Under the pieces are notes generated by a model that saw only the letters and a program-made list of their open reading frames with translations, did not search any database and was not told the origin of the DNA. A DNA stretch of 64,000 bases from Zygnema circumcarinatum (taxonomy: Eukaryota > Streptophyta > Zygnematophyceae > Zygnematales > Zygnemataceae), in the NCBI GenBank assembly GCA_037447605.1, contig CM074810.1:3213171-3277170 (forward strand), given 5' to 3'. Positions 35,501 to 44,636 of the stretch are shown here, piece after piece (position 1 is the first letter of the stretch; the number at the start of each line of letters is the position of its first letter). The translations under genes were made by a program, and so were the position numbers.

Positions 35501-36640
35501 ACGAAAAAAATAGTCTTTTTACTTAGAACAAGTGAAAGATAACGTATGATTAAACCTCCAATGATATACTGGAGCGTCAAAATGAAGGACAAAAGGAGAA
35601 CCCGTACAACCTTAATATTTTTTATGCAGAAACCTTAGAATATAGAGATTCCGTGAGGAAAATGTAAAGTAGACCTACCTGTATCCATCGCCAGAAGCGT
35701 TCAAGAACTCTTCTCTTAAAAATCGCAGGCGTATGCAAGCCTGTGAGAAGCTTCCGCTACTTGCAAGTTTAACAATAGCCTTCACATGGGCCTGCTGTAT
35801 AAGCGCAGGAAGAATGCCTGGACCCTCTTGAGACTCATTTTTCTCCTCAGTTTGTGCCTTAAACCTTGCATCACTTCCTCTCCGTTCCTCTGCCTCTCCT
35901 TCACTATTTACAGCTTTTTGCGATTCTAAATTTCGTTTGTATTGCCTCTTTTCAATCTGCTTTGCCACGTTCTGACACGTCGCATCCAAGAGTTCTGCCT
36001 GCTCCGCTACAACAAGCTCAAACACCTCTGCCATGGATTCTGAAAGCTCTTCCAGCTTTGCAGGCACCTTCGCTTCCTCGCTCTCGTAAGGCTCCAGGCC
36101 CCATGCCCTCGCGTCTCTCAAAAAAGTCAGCATTTGCTGGAAACAGTGCCCCGTGCTCTCTCCCGCCCGCTCTCCTTCCTCCCTTCCCTCTCCCTCTCCC
36201 TCTTCCTCACCAGATTTCTTCTTCCCTACCACATCTCCTTCCCCACCTGCATTCAGAGAAGGCAGCTCTCTCCCATGGCCATGGCCGTATCCTTCTGTAC
36301 CATCCAATCTCTCAGCAATCTCTTTAATAGAGCTCTCCAGCATTGTTTTGTAGAGTTCAAACTCCACCACCTCCACATCGACCAGTGCTGGGTCGCCCTC
36401 CATGGCTAAGTAATCCCCCAGGCACAGCCATGCCAGGTGTGCAGGCGACGGAACTGAAGCTGAGCATAGAAACCCTGGCAGGTGTCCGCCATGGCGGACG
36501 ACGTGCAGCAGGATCCGCAGCGATACAGCTGGCAGCAGGCGGTGCAGATCGAGGAGAGCCGCACGTGCGGGCTCGTATTGGCCAATGGCGAGGTGGTTAG
36601 CTGCCAGCTGGGCCAGCATATCGCCGGGGGAAGGCGCCAT
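18884..36640 (-). CDS. ZFYVE26/spastizin-like protein (plant SPG15 family), interrupted by gap
   Basis: Exons (minus): 36640-35679, 35197-35002, 34795-34511, 34305-34114, 33729-33529, 33285-33188, 32897-32708, 32478-31955, 31622-31499, 31152-31066, 30735-30664, 29691-29476, 29363-29210, 29068-28590, 28239-27752, 27287-27143, 26937-26741, ~26635-26244, 25990-25913, 25781-25494, 25325-25128, 24241-23756, 23558-23361, 23249-22560, 22426-22344, 21609-21375, 21021-20647, 19403-19302 and the last at 18973-18884. About 2,600 residues are visible. Family landmarks are CLDAEDAL-type [89 protein letters not shown] and [19 protein letters not shown]. The end, [11 protein letters not shown], matches the family C-terminus. 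Animal ZFYVE26 acts in lysosome reformation and cytokinesis; the plant role is unclear. No FYVE finger is visible. Several C-terminal exons are missing at the N gap. The exon 17/18 join is unresolved. Two introns use GC donors. Confidence 0.87.
19000..19099. other. Scaffold gap (100 N) inside the ZFYVE26-like gene
   Basis: Exactly 100 Ns, the usual placeholder for unknown length. The exon at 19403-19302 ([15 protein letters not shown]) and the last exon at 18973-18884 should be separated by roughly 200 residues in the family. The missing exons therefore belong in or next to this gap. Confidence 0.9.
19430..20362 (+). repeat. GA-rich polypurine tracts in a ZFYVE26-like intron
   Basis: Two blocks, 19430-20095 and 20145-20362, of GAGAGGGG and GAGAGA units lie between the exons at 20647 and 19403 of the minus-strand gene. 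They are CT-rich on the sense strand. Confidence 0.95.
21031..21398 (+). repeat. 184-bp direct tandem duplication across an exon-intron border
   Basis: Two copies (21031-21214 and 21215-21398) differ at about four positions. The right copy holds the real last 24 nt of the exon (ECLFYLYK) and its donor aaa|gtacgt at 21375/21374. The left copy repeats both inside the intron, so a second identical donor sits about 184 bp downstream in transcription. Confidence 0.93.
22255..22336 (+). repeat. Short GA-rich intronic tract
   Basis: GAGAGA and GGGAGAGA units directly downstream (sense) of the donor at 22344 of the ZFYVE26-like gene. Pyrimidine-rich on the sense strand. Confidence 0.8.
23563..23715 (+). 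repeat. Poly(A) run, (CTTT)n and (AT)n in an intron
   Basis: A run of about 28 A (poly-T on the sense strand) abuts the acceptor gcag of the exon starting at 23558. It is followed by CTTT units near 23638-23660 and an AT run near 23698-23710. Confidence 0.85.
24247..24856 (+). repeat. (GGAAA)n pentanucleotide array
   Basis: About 600 bp of GGAAA with occasional GGAA or GGTAA units begins 6 bp before the exon at 24241 of the minus-strand gene. On the sense strand it is a TTTCC tract ending at the acceptor (cttcctgcag). Alternating GGTAA substitutions give a second-order pattern in 24280-24490. A related GA tract continues to about 25110. Confidence 0.95.
24915..25112 (+). repeat. GA-rich intronic tract
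   Basis: GAGAGAGCGAGAG-like sequence in the same intron as the GGAAA array, after the donor at 25128 in the sense direction. Confidence 0.75.
25438..25472 (+). repeat. (TTTTG)n microsatellite
   Basis: About six TTTTG units in the intron after the exon ending at 25494 of the ZFYVE26-like gene. Confidence 0.9.
27405..27748 (+). repeat. GGAGGAAGGAGGA-rich intronic tract
   Basis: Purine-rich irregular repeat with internal near-duplicates of a roughly 60-70-bp GGGGGCCAAAAGGGTGGAAGGAGG-like unit. It sits between exons 28239-27752 and 27287-27143 of the minus-strand gene. Confidence 0.75.
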
Positions 36641-36780
36641 GGCAGAGCGAGTGAATGCAATTTGGGTTTTTAGGGTTTGAAGGGAAGGGAAAGTGGAAAA
36701 GAAGGGGCCTCTGGGATTGGGGTGTGGATGTAAAAGGCAGAGGGAAAAGAGGAGGCTCCGATAGTTAAGGTTAGGGTCAG
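36641..36780. promoter_or_regulatory. Start-proximal region of the ZFYVE26-like gene
   Basis: The first 140 bp upstream of the start at 36640, before the telomeric array. A TTTAGGGTTT motif (AAACCCTAAA, telo-box-like on the sense strand) is at about 36668-36677. The gene is divergent from the TPX2-like gene that starts at 38322. Confidence 0.4.
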
Positions 36781-36785
36781 TTTTA

Positions 36786-37096
36786 GGGTTAAGGTTAGGG
36801 TTAGGGTTAGGGTTAGGGTTAGGGTTAGGGTTAGGGTTAGGGTTAGGGTTAGGGTTAGGGTTAGGGTTAGGGTTAGGGTTAGGGTTAGGGTTAGGGTTAG
36901 GGTTAGGGTTAGGGTTAGGGTTAGGGTTAGGGTTAGAAGTAGGGTTAGGGTTAGGGTTAGGGTTAAGATTAGGGTTAGGGTTAGAATTAGGGTTAGGGTT
37001 AGGGTTAGGGTTAGGGTTAGGGTTAGGGTTGGGGTTAGGGTTAGGGTTAGGGTTAGGGTTAGGGTTAGGGTTAGGGTTAGGGTTAAGATTAGGGTC
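36786..37096 (+). repeat. Interstitial telomeric array, (TTAGGG)n
   Basis: About 50 TTAGGG hexamers in near-perfect tandem, with single variants (TAAGATTAGGG, TTAGAAGTAGGG, TTGGGG). From 37097 to 37265 the repeat decays into TTAAGATTAGGGTATTAGG-like sequence. Confidence 0.97.
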
Positions 37097-37269
37097 TTAG
37101 GGTAAGATTAAAGTATTAAAGTTAGGGATAGGGCTAAGATTAGGGTATCAGCGTTAAGTATTAGATAATAGGGTTAGAGTTAGGGTAAGGGTAAGGGTTG
37201 GGGTTAGGGTTAGAGTTAAGCTTAGGGTACTAGGTATAGGGTTAAGATCAGGGTATTAGGGTTAGATTT

Positions 37270-37790
37270 AGGCTTTGAAGGCAGGGAATCAGAAGAAGAG
37301 GTTGCCGAGGGTTAAGGCATAAACGGAAGGGAGGGTTTATCTAGGGTGTTGGCTTCCTGACCGTTGCTGCTTTGGCCAATTTCCCAACTTCCTTGCCGGA
37401 GCACGGCCTAAAGTTTTTTTGGAACTGAAGGTCGCATCGACAGCCAATCAGATGCAGGGTTTTAGCTGACGTGGCGCTTTAAAACGGTTAAGGGCAGCTG
37501 AAAATTAGACAAAAGTGCGAACTTAATATGTAAACCAGTAATAGTTTGCCACGTGTATAATTGACATGATAAGTTTTTTCCAGCTAGGCCACAAAAAGTA
37601 CCAAATTTTTACCCGAAAAAATTACACTTGTTCTACAAATGTCCAATGGGCGACGTTTTTCACAAGGGTGAATGGAATATATCGGGCAGAAAAAGAAAGT
37701 ATTGGCCAAGTTGGTAACGGTAACTTGAAGAGCCTCCGCACGTGCGGCGCCCTCTGCGGAGAAATGAATGGGGGCAGGGCCTGCTGGAGG
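37270..37790. promoter_or_regulatory. Divergent promoter region with AACGG/CCGTT motifs
   Basis: Upstream region of the first TPX2-like gene. It has AACGG cores at about 37322, 37483 (AACGGTTA) and 37716, and CCGTTG at 37361. None fully matches the MSA consensus. Also present are a GACGTGGC box (37469-37476) and CCACGTG (about 37549), both ACGT/G-box-like. Confidence 0.35.
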
Positions 37791-37794
37791 AGGG

Positions 37795-38189
37795 GCCTCT
37801 CTCTCTCTCCCTCTTTCTCTCTCTCTCTCTCCCCCTCTCTCTCTCTCCCTCTCTTTCTCTCACTCTCTCTCGCGCTCTCTCTCTTGCTCTCTCTCTCTCT
37901 CTTTTGCGCTCTCTCTCTCTCTCTCTTCTCGTACAAGGTACTATTCTTGATGCTCTGTTGGAAGAATGATTGTTCTGTCGCTCTCTCGGTGAAAGGCTCG
38001 CCTTTTTTGCTTTCGCCTTGGAAGTTTCCCTCTCTTTCTCTCTCTCTCTCTCTCGCTCGCTCTTCCCCTTCCTCACTCGTAAAAGGTAACCTCTTGTAGC
38101 TCTTTGTTGCAAGAGTGTTCATCCTGTCGCTCTCTCTGTAGGGAGGCTCTGCTTTGTTGCTTTCTCCTTGTCGGAATTCTCTCTCTCTC

Positions 38190-38223
<34 letters not shown>

Positions 38224-38245
38224 CTCTCTCTCTCCCTCGCGCTTT
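37795..38245 (+). repeat. (CT)n-rich 5' tract of the first TPX2-like gene
   Basis: CTCTCTCC runs at 37795-37935, 38028-38058 and 38178-38242. The intervening stretches are related to each other (CGTACAAGGTACTATTCTTGATGCTCTGTTGGAAGAATG against CGTAAAAGGTAACCTCTTGTAGCTCTTTGTTGCAAGAGTG), suggesting an about 170-bp duplication. Likely 5' UTR or proximal promoter. Confidence 0.7.
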
Positions 38246-38321
38246 CCTTTCCCTGATTAAGTGTCGTGCATGACAGGACTCCGCTGCGGCGGAGTGATCT
38301 CGTGCGGCATTCCGGAGGCCA

Positions 38322-40539
38322 ATGGGCCGCACTGAGCTGCAGATTGATCTGACGTACGAGAACATCTCCGCCCCCAAATATGTCGATTTACTGCAGCAAG
38401 AAAAGCCGGAGGACATTCTCAATGTGGAGGCGTGGTTTGAGACGGCTGCTGCAGATGTAGCATCAGGTAAGGTTTTTTTTTGGTCTGCCTTTTTTTATCC
38501 CTTTTATATGTGAGTTTTCAACGTCTAGTAAGTGCAGACATGTTCAATAGCATAGGGAAAAGGCATTCGTCAATTATTAATTGGACGCGGAAAAATAGAT
38601 TGTTCGTAATGATCAGTGCTGCAGAAGATGTATATATGGCAGAAACGACCACGTCACTTGCCAAAGGCTGCAAATTTGAACGAGGATGATTTCTTTCTGT
38701 AGTTCTGTTAAAAAACAAGCATCGACCAAAAGGAAAAGCAGCATCAAGTTGAATGTTTGCAGCCTGCAGCAGCGCAGGGCAGAACCGGACTGAACTGAAA
38801 CTGAACTGAAGAAGTAGTTCTCATAAGAAGTTCATAGCTTCATTTGCGCTTGTATTTTAAGTAGCCGATTGCTTAGCTGAAAAGGTGTCTGCTTGGCAGC
38901 GGCGGAGAAGGAATTTAGTTAGTTCCCTTGTTTCAAGGAAACTTCTCATATAACATGCACTATAGCATAAACTATGACTTTTATTTCATGTTGCCGATCA
39001 ATGTTGTTCCTAGACACCATCATGCAGGACAAGTTGTCCGAGCGAGAGCGGCCGGAGTATGTCTCTCCCCCCTTTCAGTCATGGACATAAATTTTTCTTC
39101 CGAGCAAGCCATCGTGGTGAGTGACAAGGGAGGGAGAGAGAGGGGAGGGAAAGGAAGGGGGGGAGAGAAGAGGGAGGGGCGAGGGCGAGGGTGAGGGAGT
39201 AGGCGGGGGCTGAAATGATCAAGCATGTCAGGCTGATTTTTGGAGAGTCAAAGACTGAGAAAAGAATTGATACCTCGCATACTTTTGCGATGTTCTTGAT
39301 GCATATTCATGTGGCATGTCTTGTAAATAGAACTTGTTTCATTTGTCAATTCACCTTTGATTAGAATACAATCTTTTTAAAGAGATCATGCTCCTGGGAA
39401 GATAAAAAGGCTTTCTGTGCTGATGATCGGAGCATTAGGTGAACTTTATAACTTTAAGTAAAGTATTATTTCACCTGACACCATTTGCTACTTTTTACCA
39501 GGCTTCGGAAAAGGGGCCAAAATTATCCACAGCAGTACCACAACTTCACATGTAAACCCTTTGACCATGCGCTTTCTATGTCCCATGGAGCATTTGTACA
39601 TTTTTTTTTGCTAATTTACACCACTTCCGTTTGATCATTTGCAAAAATGGGCAATGTTTGATATAATCGGTAGAATGCGTACAGTTCAACTGGCCTGAAT
39701 GTGTTGAAAAATGACACAGAGTTTAAATTTGTGCATTTTGTTTTTTTCCCTCCACTATTTTCTGCAGGGTAGCAGGAAATGGGTTTACGTTTACTTCCCC
39801 AAACAGCATCTCAGGTATGTCAGAATGCCTTCCAAGGATCAAAAATATGTTTTGATTTAAAAAAAAAAAGATCAAATCCAAGTCTGAAGAGTTTAAAATC
39901 CCTTTTTGTTTCCTGAGACCTGCATAACAAGTGAGTCAAGGAAAGGTTATACAAGGAGACTTCTTAAAGAAGATTACCTCCCTTCTTGCAGGGATTCATA
40001 CAGATTAACGGTTCAAATCTATCGATTATCTATTATTATCTATCTATTTTCTATTAAAATCTACTTATTACTCTCCCTCTCCTCTCCCTCCCTCTCTATG
40101 TGTAAGCATGCATAGCTTACAACCTTGAAACTTTGAAAACGCTACAACCTACAATCCCAAAATGCCATAGAAACCTGCAAACCTAATAATCCCTCACAAC
40201 TCACAACTTCACAACTATGTAGTGATTCATTTCTTGAAGAAATGTGTGGCACAGAGCGCCCCATGAAGACTCCTGACAAGTTTTCTTTTTGGAAGAAGAA
40301 GCGATCGGAAGCGACAAGCAGCAAAGAAGTAGGGACTTCCTCTGGAGGCGGAGCCGTAGAGAAGAAGCTTCCTGGAAGCGCCTCGAAACATCGTCCAATT
40401 CCTCATAGTGCTACACAGCGTGGGAAGCTGCTAAGTGCCATAGATGTTGCTTATTCCATGAAATCCAGTAAATCAAAGTGAGGTTCTCCCTCCTCCATCG
40501 TGTACTTTCTTAACCAAGAGCTGAGTCTTGAGAGAGAGT

Positions 40540-40575
<36 letters not shown>

Positions 40576-43500
40576 GAGAGGCGAGTCTCAAGGCCCGTGG
40601 AGTACCTTTGCTTAAAGCAATTTTGCGCCTTCTATCGACATGTCAAATCTCATTTGATTCCATTGAAACAATGTTTGATGTCACTTGCATTTGAATCCTT
40701 TGCTAGGAAAAGTCATTCGAAGCTTACTATCTCTCAGTTCAGATTGACAATACTCTGGTCTCACGGTTGCTGTGTGGCTAAGTTAATTTAATTCTACTGC
40801 TCTCTCGCTCCCCTCTCTGCCTCTCTTCTCTCTCTCTCTCTCTCTCCCTCTCTCACTCACTCTCTCTCTCTCCCTCATTTTGCAGGACCCTGCTTGAAAA
40901 CGCGCAACTGGCAAACGCGTGCCACTCTGCTATATCTTCTCTAAGTGAAACCACGAAGTAGGTATTTCATTCAACGACGTCCCTTAAAAAAAAAAAAAAA
41001 AACCCCTAAAATGGAACGTATTGCCTTTAATGTGTCTATGGTAAGTTTCAAGCTTTAGAGCTGTGCTCTTGGCGCTTAGGGTTAGAATTATGTTAATCGT
41101 TTAAACATTCAAACAATACATTTTTTTCGGTTTTAGGCTTTAGGGTTTGGAGTTTAGGGCGAGATTTGTTAGAGTTTAGTGGTTAAGAGTTTAGAGTGTA
41201 AGGTCTGGGTTCAGGGTTTAGAGAATTCGGCGTATGTTCGAGTGGAAGACTTGACTTCAGTATCGGTTTAGGGGTTCAGGGGCTGAGGTTTAAGAGTTTA
41301 AGTTAGGGTTCAGGGCCTAAGGTTGAAGGCGTTAAGGTTTAGGGCTTAGGGCTTCAGGTTAGGGTTTCAGCGTTTGAGGTTTAGGGTATTGGGTCTCACC
41401 TTTAAGGTTTCAGGACTGAGTCTCCCGCGCCTTCTCCCTCGCTCTCTCCCTCTTCCTCTCCCACTCCCTCTCCCTCGCCCTCGCCCTCTTCCTCTCCCAC
41501 TCCCTCTCCCTCTCCCTCGCCCTCGCCCTCATCCTCTCCCTCTCCCTCTCCCTCTCCCTCTCCCTCTCCCTCTCCTCTCCTCGCCCTCATCCTCTCCTCT
41601 CCCTCTCCCTCTCCCTCTCCCTCTCCCTCTCCTCACCCTCTCCCTCTCCCTCTCCCTCTCCCTCTCCTCTCCTCTCCTCTCCCTCCCCCTCTCCCTCTCC
41701 CTCCCCCTCTCCCTCTCCCTCTTCCTCTCTCACTCTCTTTCTCCCTCTCCCTCTCCTCTCCCTCTCCCTCTCCCTCTCCCTCTCCCTCTCCCTCTCCTCT
41801 CCTCTCCCTCTCCTCTCCCTCTCCTCTCCCTCTCCCTCTCCCTCTCCCTCTCCCTCTCCTCTCCCTCTCCTCTCCCTCTCCCTCTCCCTCTCCCTCTCCC
41901 TCTCCCTCTCCTCTCCTCTCCCTCTCCCTCTCCTCTCGCTCTCCCTCGCCCTCGCCCTCTTCCTCTCCCTCTCCCTCTCGCTCTCCCTCTCCCTCCCCCT
42001 CTCCCTCGCCCTCCCCTCTCCCTCTCCTCCCTTCTCCCTCCCCCCTCCTCCCTCTCCCTCTCCCTCTCCCTCTCCCTCTCTCCCTCTCCTCTCCAGTCCC
42101 CCTCTCCCTCGCCCTCTCCCTCTCCCTCTCCCTCTCCCTCACCCTCTCCCTCTCCTCCTCTCCCTCTCCCTCTCCGTCGCCCTCCCCTCTCCCTCTCCCC
42201 CACCCTCGCCCTCCCCCTCTCCGTCTCCCTCTCCCTCCCCCTCTCCCTCGCCCTCTCCCTCTCCCTCTCCCTCTCCCTCGCCCTCCCCTCCCTCTCCCTC
42301 TCCGACTCCCTCATCTTCTCTACGCTGTTGGCACCACAGAACCCGTCGTTCGGAGTCGCATGCGTCTCACAGCGACCAACCTCCGCAGACTTCACGGAGT
42401 CACAAAGCGGAGCCTGCCCGGTTGAAGCAGGTGGTGCAATGTAATGTAATGTGTGAGCATGTTTTTTTGCAAGGATTTCTTTAAGTGGCTCATATTCCTT
42501 CTTCTGTAGTCTGAGAAAGAGATTGTTTAGACTTACACAGTCCTCGTTCTCCTTCTAAGCGTGATGTCAGATCCGCGAGCCACGTGGCCCAGTTGAGCCA
42601 TCGCGTTCTAATGCTCCGTTGACTGTTCCCCACGAATTCCATTTTAAAACGGAGGAGCGTGCACATAGAAATCGGGGGGAGAAAGAGGTTCAGGTATGAG
42701 GAAAACTTCGAACCTTGAACCTTTTGATTTTTTCACTACGCCAAATGTAGTCTTTGTCCTTATTGGATACTGAAAGGCTTATTTAATTCTCCCATGTTGG
42801 AATTTGGCATATCAAGAGGCCAATAAAAAGAATTTGTTCACAAATGCCACTTAAAATCATTTTTAGTTATATGAAGTCTCTTGATCTTCATTGCAGGTCC
42901 ACGTCATATCAACCCTGTCAGATTTTCGGTTTTCTAAGCCGAAAGAAGGTCATGTTGAAGCTTCAAATCGAGCTCGACCAACAAAGTGAGTCCTCACATG
43001 TGTCACTAATTGGCACAAAAGTTTTCGATAATATTTTTCCATTTTTCTGAAGGCTATGTAACAAATGATTTGGCAAAGAGGGTGGTGGTGATTAGAGTGA
43101 AGAGCACACAGGAGTTGGAAAATGAGTACGTGGAGAATGGTCCCAAGCTCAAAACAAAACCTCTTGATGCAAGGGTATGTTGTCCCTCTTTATAAGCCTC
43201 GCCTTTCTCCTCCACTTGGTTAAAAAAATATTCATCTTATGTCCATAATTTTGTGAGCTTTGTACAGATATTCAAAGGAAATTTTGGGCTCCCCTTCGTG
43301 TCAAAAAGACCGCTTACTCATTTCCAGGTAAGCTATCAAGGCCTTTTCACCCACACAGACAATGGATTGTTTAAGTATTTTTAAGGTCAATTCTCTCCCT
43401 TGTCCAAGACATTCCGCCATTGTATCTGCAGATTTTTTGTTGATCACTGTGCCCGCACGCGTGCAGGAATTTCACTTTCACACAGCTGAACGCGCCAAGC

Positions 43501-44301
43501 GCTACATTGCGCCAGGTCCCGCAGCACACTCAGCAGGAGAGGTAAAGGCAACACACCCTCCTTCACTCACCCTTCTCTCTCTCCCTCTCCCTCTCCCTCT
43601 CCCTCTCCCTCTCCCTCTCCCTCTCTCTCCACCTCTCTCTCCACCTCTCCCTCTCCCTCTTCCTCTCTCACTCTCTTTCTCCCTCTCCCTCTCCCTCTCC
43701 CTCTCCCTCTCCCTCTCCCTCTCCCTCTCCCTCTCCCTCTCCCTCTCCCTCTCCCTCTTCCTCTCTCCCTCTCCCTCTCCCTCTCCCTCTCCCTCTCCCT
43801 CTCCCTCCCTCTCCCTCCCTCTCCCTCTCCCTCTCCCACTCCCTCTCCCTCTCCTCTCCTCTCCCTCTCTCTCCACCTCTCCCTCTCCCTCCTCCCTCTC
43901 CCCTTCCCCTCCCTCTCCTTCTCCCTTCCCCTCCCCTTCCCCCTCCTTTGCCCCCCCTGCCCCTGTCCCTGCCCCTCTTCCTCTTCTTCCTCTCCGCTCC
44001 TCTCTCCCTCTCCCCCTCTCCCCCTCTCCTCACTCTCTCCCCCACTCCCTCCCCCTCGCTTTCCCTTTCACTGCCCTCCCAGATTCTTACACTCTCTTCC
44101 TGCTTTCGCAACGTGCTTTCTGATTGATCACCTTCTATTTGTCCTCGGAATTTCAGCAATTAATTGATGTTTGCTTCCTTGGTTTGTGGTTTGCAGGCAG
44201 ACAGAATGTCAGACAATGGAACCAATTCGCGGCAGCTAGTCATGGTGGAAAATCAGCCAAAAATGTCATCCGCGTTGTCAACACAACCCAAGAAGATGTG
44301 A
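38322..44301 (+). CDS. TPX2-like spindle assembly protein, copy 1
   Basis: Exons: 38322-38466, 39028-39116, 39502-39551, 39768-39814, ~40240-40477, 40886-40957, 42897-42985, 43053-43174, 43268-43327, 43467-43541 and 44197-44301. Exon 1 encodes [18 protein letters not shown] and [10 protein letters not shown], the N-terminal motif of plant TPX2 that precedes the Aurora-binding region. Later exons give [26 protein letters not shown] and [11 protein letters not shown], resembling the central TPX2 importin-binding block (EFHFHT + basic). TPX2 targets Aurora kinase and nucleates microtubules on the spindle, a mitotic role. The readable frame ends AAGAAGATGTGA at 44301; this could be a stop, or the donor at 44297 may continue to exons I could not find. 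If 44301 is the end, the usual C-terminal TPX2 repeats are absent. The boundary of the exon near 40240 is uncertain. Confidence 0.75.
39124..39197 (+). repeat. Short GGGAGAGAGG tract
   Basis: Purine-rich on the sense strand in intron 2 of the first TPX2-like gene, an exception to the pyrimidine-sense trend. Confidence 0.7.
41402..42310 (+). repeat. (CCCTCT)n hexanucleotide tract in a TPX2-like intron
   Basis: About 900 bp of CTCCCT and CTCCTC units with CGCC interruptions, in the 1.9-kb intron between exons 40886-40957 and 42897-42985. Pyrimidine-rich on the sense strand. The 356-codon open frame here is Leu/Pro/Ser low complexity. Confidence 0.95.
43556..44085 (+). repeat. (CTCCCT)n tract in the following TPX2-like intron
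   Basis: Regular CTCCCT units at 43575-43830, then irregular CCCCTTCCCCTC to 44085, inside the intron 43542-44196. The subsequence CTTCCTCTCTCACTCTCTTTCTCCC occurs both here (about 43658) and at about 41721 in the previous tract, so the two arrays share an ancestor. Confidence 0.93.
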
Positions 44302-44636
44302 GCACTGTCACTACCGGCTGACATGAATTGTAGTTCCCCGGAGTGGGAACAAGGGCGAAATAGATTGCTTTTGATAGAACAGCGCTGATAGAACATTCTT
44401 TAACCATCTTGTTTCCAGCGATCTGACTTACTGAATGCGTCTAGAATTGAAACGATATGCTTCACAACCTAGGCTTCGTACTAAGTTCAACTTTGAATAG
44501 CATGCAAGTATATTATATAGTTTATACGTGTTAAACTTTTCCTCTTCTCGTCAGCAAGCCATACCGGTGCATGCCAACAAAAACAAAGCAGTGTTCTGAT
44601 CTAACTTGTTCATCACCATACGAGCGTGTCATATTG

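Noticed and set aside
35407-35592. Small hydrophobic minus-strand open frame ([19 protein letters not shown])
   Set aside because: Lies within the first intron of the ZFYVE26-like gene, AT-rich, no support beyond chance length.
18884-36640. FYVE zinc finger expected from the ZFYVE26 name
   Set aside because: No cluster of eight Cys or R(R/K)HHCR motif is seen in the readable exons; the family match rests on the other regions. It cannot be excluded from the gap.
36786-37096. True chromosome end
   Set aside because: Unique sequence and genes continue on both sides; the array is interstitial in this assembly.
41374-42444. 356-codon Leu/Pro/Ser open frame
   Set aside because: It is the (CCCTCT)n tract in a TPX2-like intron; the hexamer has no stop in several frames.
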